A stretch of DNA of 64,000 nucleotides from Adiantum capillus-veneris (taxonomy: Eukaryota > Streptophyta > Polypodiopsida > Polypodiales > Pteridaceae), in the NCBI GenBank assembly GCA_014529385.2, contig CM043942.1:27179969-27243968 (forward strand), written 5' to 3'. Below the pieces are notes generated by a model. It searched no databases and was not told the origin of the DNA. It was given only the letters and a program-made list of their open reading frames with translations. The translations under genes and the position numbers were made by a program. The stretch's first letter is position 1, and every line of letters starts with the position of its first letter. Shown piece by piece: positions 22,540 to 33,157 of this stretch.

Positions 22540-23170
22540 TTGCATGTAAAAAATTATTTGCACACAAATTGCATGTTTGATATTCGTTTTTAATCTTTTT
22601 AAAGGACTCTCAAGCATTATCGCTATTTTTAATGCTTCATTTACATAAATTCTCTGCAAAAAATCTAAATGCACACAATCTGCATGTTAAATATTCTTTT
22701 GTATCTTTTTAAAGAGCATCAATTATCATCGCTTTTTGAGTGCTACGTTTACATAAATTCTATGTAAAAAAGTGTGTGAACACAATTTTCTACTCCAATT
22801 TGTATACTTTGGCAATGTTTTAAATGTTTTTGAAGATTTTAAGTCGGTGTGTGCTTTGTTTGAATTAGTATGTGCGCACGGAGAAAATTATAAGTTAAAA
22901 AATCAATATATGTTGAAATATTAAAGACCATTAACATGTATTGTTTGATCTGAATTAAGTTCTTATAAACCACTTGTTTGAACTGCTTTTTACACGTGTA
23001 ATAGATTGCAATTTTAGGTGAAGATTATATTCAATTTTTATCAATATTTCCTTGCACATTTGTTAAAGTCTTCAAGTGGTGGTTAAGAGTTTACCTGAGA
23101 TAGTGTGAGAGTGGTAGTGTCATTCGCAACCATGAATTTGTAGTTGATATGTTGTTTTTGTATTGTCCAG
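22540..23170. other. AT-rich region upstream of the kinase-like gene
   Basis: After the tandem repeats there is no gene. The last bases, TTGTATTGTCCAG before 23171, look like a splice acceptor for the kinase-like exon, so an earlier exon may exist upstream but I could not find it. Confidence 0.4.
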
Positions 23171-23177
23171 TGCAAAT

Positions 23178-24697
23178 ATGACGCCAGATCAAAAGAAATG
23201 TATTATGCGTGCCATTCGTAAAGAATGTATTTTGGAAATCGCATCATGTGCAGCTAATCGCATACAACAGATTAGTGAAAGCGATGTCTACATCAAAGAC
23301 ATCACTAGCGCTATATGGGAGAACATAGAGTGCAAGTTGTGACTTGAAGGCCAATACGAGTTATTGAGTCCAGTCGGGATACGAGAATTTGACCCCCACC
23401 ACAAGGTCAGGACAGTGTTGGGCAATATGAAAGTATGTTGCAGAGACTTAAAGGAAGATATCCCACCTACTTGCGACATGTCAAAATTAGATCTCTGGGA
23501 TAATTTATGGGAAGAACAGAAGGTAAATATGAAGCGTGTGAAAGCGCAGGACCAAGCATCCTTACCCAAGAGATTGAAGATGGCCCAAGATGCGCAAGCA
23601 GCTTTGGGAGGTCGATCTGATGCCAGCGGCACCGGCACAATCATGCACACTGCTTTGAATGCAAAGTGCGCTCATCTTGTCGGCATCCCTCACGAAGCCT
23701 TGGTAGAAGGTATGAGGATTGGAGTAGGCTCCTTCGGTGTGTGCACATTGTACACTATCAAAGGCATCTCATTTTTTCCAGACCACATTACATATGTGGA
23801 AAAATGTTACAAGGGAGGGAGTGAGGTGAAATTTGAGAGCTTTCAGACAGAGCAAGGAATGCAAACGCTTCACCCCTCCATTGTAAGGTGCATTGGGTTT
23901 ACTGCAGAAGCTCCTTGGATTGCGATATTCCCATACTACAATGGGGGTACCGTGGGCGACATGATGTGCCGCTTACCATTTGCTCACGGATTGTTCAGAT
24001 GACACATGCACAGGCTACAACACGGCTGGAGGTCATTACCTGTTGCAAACAACCCTGTAAGCAAGATAGACACGGTACGGATCAAAGCAGTGGTCGAGCA
24101 GATGCCAGTAATTTGTCATGCCTTAATCGACGGCGTTACGACTATCCACTCGGCCGGTATAGTGCACAGTGACCTGCACCCGTTCAACGTAATGTTGGAC
24201 TTTACTCGCGCCAATAAACCCCACGTCGGTATCATTGATTGGGATATGATGCTGAGAACACCTGCTAAGCGCATAGCAAATAATTATCTGTCTCCAAGCG
24301 CACAGTCGGACGAAGCAGTTTTGAATGCACAGAGAGCAGGGAATGCCGAGATGGCTAAGCAACCGTAGATTTCTCCTGAACTATATGATCCATGGTGCAC
24401 ACATGAAAACACAAAAGCGAGCAACATTTATGCATTGGGCTACCTGTTCGACGTGCTGGCAGATTTTTGGAGTGCAGCCAGAAGATTTTATTTTCCAGAA
24501 GAAGTTTTTCACCACCCGGACGAAGATGTAGGGCTATTCGAATTAAAGTAGATTGTTGGATGAAGTTAAAAGAGAGGGACCAAAGAAGGAATGCTTTTGA
24601 CGTGTTGATATTTTTCAAAGAACATTTAAAGATAGACCCTAACCCTGTCCAACGTCCACTTGTTGAACTAATTGCACCATCATTTTATCCGATTTAA
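23178..24697 (+). pseudogene. Decayed protein-kinase-like gene
   Basis: From ATG 23178 a single frame runs about 1.35 kb, broken by TGA at 23340 and 24000 and TAG at 24366. The N-terminal 190 codons are helical and charged. A kinase domain follows: glycine loop GVGSFGVCTLY, TYVEKCYKGG with a candidate lysine, a hinge-like IAIFPYYNGGTVGDMM, catalytic loop GIVHSDLHPFNVMLD, the DFG site as IIDWDMM, ISPELYDPW near the APE site, and IYALGYLFDVL. The catalytic Asp and Asn are kept, HRD is HSD and DFG is DWD, so it is an atypical kinase. The C-terminal lobe (24,545-24,697) is in another frame and includes KIDPNPVQRPLVELI. A RING-type gene follows 277 bases downstream on the same strand. Confidence 0.75.
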
Positions 24698-24973
24698 ACA
24701 TTTCTATGATATACATGTCTTGTCAAGTGTATTCTTTTATTTATTGAAGTGTATATCTGGTTTGAAGTGGTTCACCTAATTGAGTCAATTATCTTTAGTC
24801 ATTTCAAATTTGTCATTTAACTTTCAGTATTTCAAATTTGCCCTGTGGTTCAATTAGTCGCATTTATTGTGGTTTGATTTAGTGGATTTGGCACAGTGTC
24901 CCAACGAGTGAGAATATATATTTGCCAATATATTGAATATTTTCCACTCTGTTGACTGCATCTCTAAGAGAAA

Positions 24974-26007
24974 ATGGACAATCAAGAACAAGATATTGGC
25001 ACCCAATCATTGCCTGATGATCAACAACAAGCGGCTGTTAATGCATTTCAACGCATGAAGTCTCTTGCACACGGCATGTCGGCACAACAAGCGATGCGTA
25101 CTGCTCGCTGACTCTCAAAGTGAGAAAATCCAAACCATATGCAGTGGAAAGAGATCAATAAAGAAGTGACAAAGGACATGATCAAGACAATATGGCCATG
25201 TGAGGACGCAAAGATCAAGAAAGGAAGGTGGAAGGTTTTGAAGTGCAACCATGATGGTATCAAAGATAACGATGAGAGGATTTATTTGGAGGTTTATAGC
25301 CATCCCCTGCACAATGCAGATTGTGCGCTATATTTTGCAAAAATGTTATATGTTCACTTTGTGCAACAGCGACCAGTAGACTTCTCGTCAAGGAGACAAC
25401 TGTTGCCACTCATGATTTAAGGGAGAGTTATGTCACTTTCACCTGAGATGAGCTGGCATTGATAGTGGAAGGTGCCAACCTATAGTTAAAGAGAGAGAAG
25501 GATATTTACACGACACAGTTGGCAGAGAAAGATGCAAAAATAACATGTCTTTCTATAGCCACCCAGACACAGGAACCCTCACAAGTTCGGATGGAGAAAA
25601 TCATTCACCACTTAAGTCGGGACGTTCAAAATCTGACACAGCAAGTGAATCCAACATCTATACAAGGGACACACATCAGCCACCTTGTCTTGCATCCGGA
25701 GTTGGTCCCCTCATCTACTTCAGATGCATCCTCATCTTCCCAATGTCCAGTTTGCTACAAGAATTTTGATGGATGGAGTGGGTACTATACATTGACATGT
25801 GGTCACTATTATTATTTAGTTTGTCTTATTCGTTTGATGCAAAATAGTAGTCGATGTGCAATTTTTCCACAAGATATTCCACAAGGAATATATATTATGT
25901 ATGGCATGTCAAAAGAATATAAATTCAAGCAAGCACGCCCAGATACACCTAGGACAATGAGAAATCTGTTTGATGAGCAAGATGCTGCTTCAGGGCAACA
26001 CAATTGA
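24974..26007 (+). pseudogene. Decayed RING-finger gene
   Basis: ATG 24974 opens MDNQEQDIGTQSLPDDQQQA. Stops follow near 25,089, the frame resumes at 25,139-25,420, and after more damage a last reading covers 25,519-26,007. That part has a coiled-coil-like stretch, then SSQCPVCYKNFDGW, YTLTCGHYYYLVCLIRL and SRCAIF. The CPVC, CGH and C spacing match a RING finger, but the sixth ligand reads Tyr and the last CxxC reads CAIF, so at least two zinc ligands are lost. Intact RING proteins are mostly E3 ubiquitin ligases. Its close spacing after the kinase-like gene suggests they moved or decayed together. Confidence 0.6.
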
Positions 26008-26139
26008 GATCGACAGACTATGTAATATCGTGACAAACTATGTACTATCAAGAATATGAAGCATTGTAATTACTCAAAACACATTTGAATACAAGGTCTT
26101 TTACAATGGTTTTTGACATTTACTCATTCTACTCTCAAG

Positions 26140-26701
26140 CTATATTGAATCAGTTGAGTTGTTATCTGGTTCTAAGTCTGAGTGTTGTGGTTCTCCTTGT
26201 AATTCAACCTCCACATCTATTATCAAATTCTCTTCTATTTCATCTACAGTGCATTGAGATACACCAACATTTAAATCTTCTTCATCTTTGTTTTGACAAT
26301 CATACAACCAAGTTGGCATTTCCTCCTCGTAGCTAGCACTTTCGATGTGATTCAGTATCTTTTCGTTGCAATACATATACACTAATTTCTCTGCTCTGTC
26401 TGCTAATAGTCTGTTACGAATAGTGCTGTGAACATACTTGTACATACTCCAGTTTCTCTCTGAACTTGAATTTGTTGCACATTGTGCGAGTACTTTCATT
26501 GCAAGAGGACGTAAGGTAGAGTAATGCTCTCCACCATTCATCATCCACCACTTCCATGCAGGTTGCTCTTTTGCCATTACCTGTATAAAATCATTCGCAA
26601 AAGGACCTTCTTTTAATCTAAATGCACTCATTTCTTTGATGCAATCAATTCGGTCCTGAACTTTGGAGAAGAACATGTTGACCACATGATAGAAATCACC
26701 T
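26140..26701 (-). pseudogene. hAT transposase, C-terminal dimerisation part
   Basis: The minus-strand reading contains WWMMNGGEHYSTLRPLAMKV, then CATNSSSERNWSMYKYVHS and TIRNRLLADRAEKLVY. This is the conserved hAT C-terminal dimerisation block, with the SSSERNWS motif and the LxxDRAExLV motif. An acidic tail follows. Read across one copy of the ACCAC target site, it joins in frame to the segment at 30335 (NTEVVGDFYHVV), which shows the copia element landed inside this gene. Confidence 0.9.
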
Positions 26702-26706
26702 ACCAC

Positions 26707-26892
26707 TGAAGGGGACCGGGGAGCACCACAGACGGAGAGTGAGAAAGAGAGAGGAGACAGACACGATGTGGGTGGGGAGACTCAAAAGAGTGAGCAGCCC
26801 CCTATACACTTATGCTATGTATAAGGTATACAAGTCAGTGGGCGCCCAGACTCTGGGCGGCCGGGCAAGGCACAGACGCCTATACCCCAACA
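26707..26892 (-). repeat. 3' LTR of the copia element
   Basis: Nearly identical to 30141-30329; the visible differences are a few substitutions and a three-base length change in a GA stretch. The target duplication ACCAC is at 26,702-26,706. Confidence 0.93.
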
Positions 26893-27090
26893 ACCTCCCA
26901 CTTAAAGGCGGTTGTGCCTTTAAACAAGGGAACCTAGTCTAAAGACTACAAAAGGTGAGAGAAAACCGCTCTCAACCGATGCCCACTGGCTGGCTGTGAT
27001 CGTGTGCATCCGGCTCTACTGATAGACAAACATCCCACTGCGGAAGCCACACAGAGCTAGCTCCAAGCTCTGCAAATAGTCTATAAGAGC

Positions 27091-28656
27091 TCATGCAGTC
27101 CTGCAGTATCGGTCCAATACCTGCAAACCTCCCCTATGATCTATGCCAAGATCAGTCATCGAACAACTGATCAACCCTGCTGCAAATGCTCCCACTGCAG
27201 CTGCTATGTCGGGCCTCGAGATCAACATCTCGTACATAAGGACACCAAACATTGATGCAACCCTGGCAACCTCTGCCACCTCCAACTCAGAACTCAACTC
27301 ATGGCAATCCTGTCCCCTATCATAGAGACCATGGCACTCTGACTCCGAGCTCTGGAGTGACTCCTCGTACCCACCACATATCACATGTGTACCAAGTGTA
27401 TCCATATGTCCTGAATCTGCATCAAGCTCTGGCATAAGCATATCAAGAAATGACTCCACAATAGCCGACATCTCAACATCCATGTGAGTCATCTCTGTCA
27501 TCACCTCTGATGACTCATCCTGCTGTGACTCACTAGAGCTGTCCCGCTCTACCTGTGCATCCGTAGACTCAACCTGCACAACAAGGTCACTGCTCTGCAC
27601 TCCATGCAAAGCACCCTGCAACCCACAAGCAAAAGAGACTCGCCTGCTCTCTCGCTCTCTACCTGGCTGCATGATCACAGAGACAACACCGTCTCTCTCG
27701 TGATCCACATGCAATGGGTAACCTGTACCACTCCTGGCACCTCTCGCAATCACTAGCGAACCCAAATGCATCACAAAATCTTGCTCTCGTAGCGAAATCT
27801 GACATCGACTATCCCGTAATTGTCTGACTGAGATCAAATCCCGTCTCAGATCTGGCACATAATGCACATGACGCAGGGTAAAGCTCATACCATTGGGCAA
27901 GGACAAACATACGTCTCCTGCACCCTCAATGTCATACACAACACCATCAGCCATGTGCACACAACCAAGTCTCCCACTAGAAAACGTGCTAAACCACTCA
28001 CGATGCAACGTGACATGGAAAGTAGCATCTGAATCTAGTAACCAATATGAAGACAATGTGCAATTCGATATGAAATCCGTAGACATAAGATCGTCTTAAG
28101 ACAAGCTAGATGTAAATGTGACATCGCCGTCACAAGCATACTCAGTAACCACCGTACTAAACTCACTAGCATCTGTCATGCCCAAATCTGCATCACGCAT
28201 TTGTCGCCTCCGTTGTCTCAAACGCCTGAAACATCGACGCCTAATGTGCCCTCTATGTCCACAATGCCAACATGTCAAGTGTCTATGCCGTCGAGACTTG
28301 CGTGTGGGATCGATCTCTCCCATGGACATAGAAGTGGGACTAGACTCCCCTGTAGACATTGATGTCGTATACATAGCATGTAAACTCTGCCATAAAGCAT
28401 AAGTTGTAGTCTCCCTCGAGACCTGCCAGTAAACACACTCAACCAGATGCAAACAAATCGTAGACATGGCTAACTCATCAAGATCCTGCCAATCATCATC
28501 ACGCATAGAAATGGGCTTCGCCGATAAACCATGCAAGGGTTTATCCTGTCCCAAATCCGCCAATGCAACAAGCATATGTTCCTTCCAAGCAACAAAATCT
28601 ACACCATCAAACTGTGTCAGACCATAACGTTGGAAGTCAAATGAAAAATCAGCCAT
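27091..28656 (-). pseudogene. Copia Gag-protease ORF with RT remnant
   Basis: ATG 28656 starts a Gag with the copia hallmark LTQFDGVDFVAWKEHM, a zinc knuckle CWHCGHRGHIRRRC (CX2CX4HX4C) near residue 135, and a TAA at 28,096. The same frame then resumes in the protease, YWLLDSDATFHVT, where the usual D-S-G is D-S-D, and FTLRHVHYVPDLRRDLISV, the copia Gag-pre-integrase-type motif. A Ser/Glu-rich stretch follows and then LMYEMLISRPDIAAAVGAF, which is the last part of a copia RT. Integrase and the RT palm are deleted between these. The TAA and the D-S-D change suggest decay. Confidence 0.85.
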
Positions 28657-30126
28657 AATGCTCTCAAAAGAGCAAACAACAATGAGTAGAAAATTTCAAC
28701 CAAATCAGCCCTAAACTGGCTCGAATCGCATCAACAAAAGTCTGCAAATATGGTTGTAAAATATGGCTACAAATCAGCCCCAAAACAGCCCCAAAATTCA
28801 GCTCTTAAACAACTGCATAAACAAGTCACAAACGTGTCCCAGATCAGCCTACAACTGAGCCATACATGGACACCTGCAAAGAGGAAACAATGGCTGAAAA
28901 TTCAGCGCCCAAATAAGCCCTCAAACTTGCCTGTAAACTTGTAAACCTGTAGCTGAAACTTGCTGAAAAACCTCAAGCCATTAGTGCTCGAATCCGGCTA
29001 CCTAGCTTGTAGCCACACAAGCATACATCACAATACTCACTCCTGTGAGTGTGCCAAGATAACAGTACGCCTGTCAAACCGTGAGCTAATCACCAAGCCC
29101 ACAATGTGCGGTATCTATGCATACACACGCATAAATCTCCCACCTGCAGAGAACACCGCACGCAAATGCTGAGTGCAACCCACAATCTCTACCTAGATCG
29201 CATAAATGATGCGCATAACACTCCTGGGAAAATTTTGCCAGAGTTTCGTCAGTAAAACGGCCACAAAACCAGTAACCAAACTGACTGCACACTCAAAACC
29301 ATAAGCAACCAAAGCGCATCAAACCGCACTCCAAATGCATGCACCAATCTCCACACTTTGCATACATCATTGCAAACACCTACAAATCTAGTACACAAAT
29401 ATCTGTTCTACCTGTGACTGCCAAAAAACATGCTCGAGGCATACATTGCCGAGCTCAAAATGCAATCACATTAGTCTCCCTGAGCATCAAACCACATAAG
29501 GCATACATCGTATCCTCCCACCTGTGAGGAAACTTGCAGCAAATATCACTCTCACATCTGAGAGCAAACCATGTGTGGAATCTTCGACACACAATAAACA
29601 ACTGCTGCTGCAGAAAATTCAGCGTTCAAAATTTTAAAATTCTGATATGACAAGCACGTCTGGAGCATGTCAAAACCCTGACCTAGACTCCTGGATCATG
29701 TAGATCTGACTTTGTCTGACGGAGCTACGCAAAAAACTGCGTTTTAGAGCCCGAAAATGGCAAAAACGAGCTGCACACAGTCTTGATCCTGCTCCTGCTC
29801 CACTCTGCGTGATGCAATGTCCTCTCAATGCAAGTTCCAACGCAAGAGCTCTGCCACAACAGCATCCAAGCACTCGAATGTCAAGCTCTCCTCCGCCGAG
29901 CACTTCTCTAACGAGCTCCACTGAGCTCAAAAGCTCCTCTCACCAAGGAAGCCGCAACCACCTCCTCGAGCAAGCTTGACCACACCAAGCTCCTAAGCTC
30001 CAAAGACAATGCTCCTCAAGCTAAAATCTCTCTCCGTGAAACTCCACGATCGAACTCCACCATTGAGAGCGAGCGAGCTATCGCCTCGAAGCTCTCAAAG
30101 CCGTCGTGCTCTCCGCGGTCACCATA
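28657..30126 (-). other. Leader region of the copia element
   Basis: About 1.5 kb between the primer site and the Gag start, rich in short CAGCCC and CTGCAAA words but with no convincing ORF. Such a long leader is unusual next to an LTR of under 200 bases. Confidence 0.6.
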
Positions 30127-30138
30127 GCTCTGATGCCA
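30127..30138 (-). promoter_or_regulatory. Copia primer-binding site
   Basis: TGGCATCAGAGC on the minus strand, two bases after the LTR end. The plant initiator-Met site is TGGTATCAGAGC, so there is one mismatch. Confidence 0.85.
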
Positions 30139-30140
30139 AT

Positions 30141-30329
30141 TGAAGGGGATCGGGGAGCACCACAGACAGAGAGTGAGAGAGAGAGAGAAGGAGACAGACA
30201 CGATGTGGGTGGGGAGACTCAAAAGAGTGAGCAACCCCCTATACACTTATGCTATGTATAAGGTATACAAGTCAGTGGGCGCCCAGACTCTAGGCGGCCG
30301 GGCAAGGCACAGATGCCTATACCCCAACA
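30141..30329 (-). repeat. 5' LTR of the copia element
   Basis: Pairs with 26707-26892. The target duplication ACCAC follows at 30,330-30,334. A TATAAGGTAT stretch occurs in the middle on the plus strand of both copies. Confidence 0.93.
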
Positions 30330-30334
30330 ACCAC

Positions 30335-31942
30335 CTCTGTATTGGACATCAGATCTAAAATCCAATATTGTGGATCGAGCATGTAAGCCACACTATGGAG
30401 TGGACTATGAGCGCTCTTCCACATTGCATGAAAATACTTAGCCAAAATTTTCCGTTGTTTTCCAGAGAATGGTAATTGCCACTCCTTCTCTACTACAGAC
30501 TCTTTCAGCTCTTCAGGATTTTCAAGACTCTATTGAAGTTTGGCGCCCTTTGATCAAGATTGCGGATCGCGAACATAACGGGCATCATTACATGGTATGC
30601 ATCCATTACACTCCTCCACCAAGCAACCTTGTTTACATTGCCACGTAGACATGTAATTTTATCTTTCACTATTTCTTTTTGCTCAAGCTGCTATTCATCA
30701 AAGGCCGCGCAATTGAATGTGTCAATCACAGCACATTTATTACGGAGAAGTGATTCCAAGGTATAAAAGTGTGTGCAGAACCGAGTTTCAACAAGAAGTT
30801 TCAGAATCACTGACATGCGCATCCTATACAAAGCGAGCACTCTTTGTCGTTTCAAGATATTTCACAACCTGACGTGCTGTATCAATTATTTTGGCAAACC
30901 ATGTGGTTTCTTCGCTAGTGTACCAATCTTTCAGCACCAAGTTCAAGTTGTGCGTATTAAAACCATTGGCAAAAATGTGTGGAAAGCAATTCTTTATTAA
31001 TTTATTAGCGTTTTTATAATTCTTTGCGTTGTCCATCACAACTTGAACGACATGTTCAACACCAATTTCTTTAATTACATTAATCAAGACCTCAAAAATG
31101 TATTTGCCACTTTTAATTACACCAGAACTATAAATCGCCTTTATAAACATTTCTCCCCTTGGACAAACCAGCATTACATTGATCAGCGGTCTTCTCTGAA
31201 CATTTGACCTGCCATCACTCACAATCGTACATCCTGAAAGCGAAATATTTCCAAGTATTATTTTGCCAACACACTCTTTGACTTCGATATAACATTTGTC
31301 CAAGAAAACATTTCTTATCGTGTGATAAGAAGGAGCTAAAAATCGTGGACCAAACTCACCGATTTTCTTCCAAGTAGCCTTCCAATGATTGTTGTCAACC
31401 ATGACCAAAGCAGTTCTAGTAAAGAATATTTCTTTGGCGAGTGCTATTTGTGCGTTTTCTAGAGACTGCACTCGAAAGCTTTGATGTAATGATTTTTGAC
31501 GCATTTGACAAAGTCCACCTTCATTGTGACGTTTAAAAGGAACATTGCCTGGAATTTCCTCTCCTTGCACAGGTTGCTCTCCAAGGTTAGTTGGCGTCAC
31601 TATAGGATCTGCGAAGTTAATATTTGGCTCTGGGAACTCTTGATTCAAAGGCGCAGAGCTATATATCTATCGTCTCTTGCCACCCTTTTTGGCGAGCTCT
31701 TCTCTCAAACGCTTTGCAACTGCAGGTACTTGAGAATGTTCACATTTCTTACAACTGTTTTTAGCGCTACCCAGAAAATGATCCCTAATATGTGGTGCAC
31801 CGCCAGATTTTCTTGTGTGACAAAATTTACATTGCCACTCCATATATTGGCCGCATATGTTGTGAGCATAATCCCACTCTCTGCCATGAGCTTTTTTATT
31901 CTTTGGCTTCTTCGTACCACTTGTGCCCACATTTTGCTCCAT
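30335..31942 (-). pseudogene. hAT transposase, BED finger and central domain
   Basis: ATG 31942 starts MEQNVGTSGTKKPKNKKAHG, then a BED-type zinc finger with WQCKFCHTRKSGGAPHIRDH (CxxC then His). A stop at about 31,667 is followed by the central hAT domain: CTIVSDGRSNVQRRPLINVM with the first catalytic Asp, VVQVVMDNAKNYKNANKLI with a second, and NTHNLNLVLKD with the CxxH-like site reading as TxxN. Below 30,824 the frame is damaged but still gives MLDPQYWILDLMSNTEVV at the end, which continues across the copia insertion. Catalyses cut-and-paste transposition when intact. Confidence 0.88.
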
Positions 31943-33157
31943 TGCTTTTAAATTAAAACTGAAGAGAAAAGAACAAGATGTTCAGTTCTGAAAACATTTT
32001 TTAAATTTTGAATATATATTATAATTTAAAAACCATTCAATATGAAAGTAACCATGATGCACAATATGAGATTTTCAATGCACGCTAGTCAATCCACATA
32101 TCGATCACCTATATTGTGAGCAACCATACACATTGCAATGTAGTCTATACATGGCATAATAACCATAACAATGCTATGAATCTCTCTATGAAATTATTAT
32201 TATAATGATTATTTATATATCCACTTTGATTTTCAAACAATAAGACACATCTAATTTCATTTGCTACAAAAAAACAAACGAAAGCAATAAAATATATGAT
32301 TGGTCATTTCATGCACTATAATCTATCGTAATACATAATGAACTCTCTGTATAAACCAATGCATGAACCAACGCAAATAAATCTTCAATATAATCACCCA
32401 ATTGGGGACTACTTGTACCCAGTGAAGGATTGTAGCCCACCCATGCAACCAATTCAATACATAAAAGCTATTTTAACCCAATCAAGGATTATAGCTCTTA
32501 TATTGTAAATCAACTCAAATGCAAGACTTCAAGGATCTTTATATGCCCCGTACACTAGTAGAGGACATCCGACCCTTGACTATCGACTCGTCATTTACAT
32601 ATGCTCATCTTCTAAAACCAATTACAACCCTCATTTGGCCCAATGGCTTCTTCGCAATGAGCATGATTCTCCAAGTTTTCAGTTGTTTTGGTTTCGTACC
32701 TTTATGTCGGTAAATGAATTTAAAAATTTTAGAAGTGGTTACCGAATTAAGAATCACGTTCGGTCCAAAAAAAGGACCTGTGACTCTATAACCTTAGGTC
32801 AATTCATAAGGAGATGACAATACTCGGCACTCGGATACACTCCCCAAGGATTTGCCTAGGTAAAAGACCGGTGTTAGCACACTATTTACTATATATAATT
32901 ACTCCCACCGGGCTTTTTCATTTTCCTGGCGGGCCCGCCGGGCTATTGCATATACCCGGCGGGCCTGTCGAGTAAATGAAAAAGCCTGGCGGGCCCCGCA
33001 GGGAAAATGAAAAAACCCGGAGGGCTAACCGGCTCTATAGGTTTTTGCAAGTCAAAATCAAAGTCACGTTAACAATTAACGTGATCACGTTATTTTTTTG
33101 TGTAAATACTATAGTTATTTATGTAATCATCCGATTGTGACTACGTTAATGAAATCC
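31943..33157. repeat. Left arm of a long inverted repeat (hAT 5' region)
   Basis: Sequence from the hAT start codon outwards reappears in reverse complement at 36,261-37,754, with matches such as CACAATATGAGAT, ATGCAAGACTTCAAGGATCT and GTGTAAATACTA, ending at ACGTTAATGAAATCC. The arm includes a GC-rich cluster at 32,905-33,035 of short palindromic words (CCGGGCTTTTTCATTTTCC, CCTGGCGGGCCCGCCGGG). Confidence 0.85.

Larger units (their letters stand above)
26707..30329 (-). mobile_element. Non-autonomous Ty1/copia retrotransposon, 3.6 kb
   Basis: Direct repeats of 186 and 189 bases lie at both ends, begin TG and end CA in the plus reading (TGAAGGGGA ... CCCCAACA), and are flanked by the same 5-bp site ACCAC at 26,702-26,706 and 30,330-30,334. 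On the minus strand the 5' LTR is followed by TGGCATCAGAGC, a one-base variant of the common initiator-Met primer site, and the 3' LTR is preceded by a purine run, AAGTGGGAGG. Integrase and most of RT are absent, so it depended on another copia element to move. Confidence 0.93.
26050..33157 (-). mobile_element. hAT transposon, split by a copia insertion
   Basis: The transposase gene runs from 31942 down to 26140 on the minus strand with BED, central and dimerisation parts in order, interrupted at 26,702-30,334 by a copia element. Its 5' non-coding region, 31,943-33,157, is repeated in inverted form at 36,261-37,754 ahead of a second hAT start. The 3' end and terminal repeats were not identified, so 26,050 is a guess based on the end of coding sequence. 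Confidence 0.7.
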
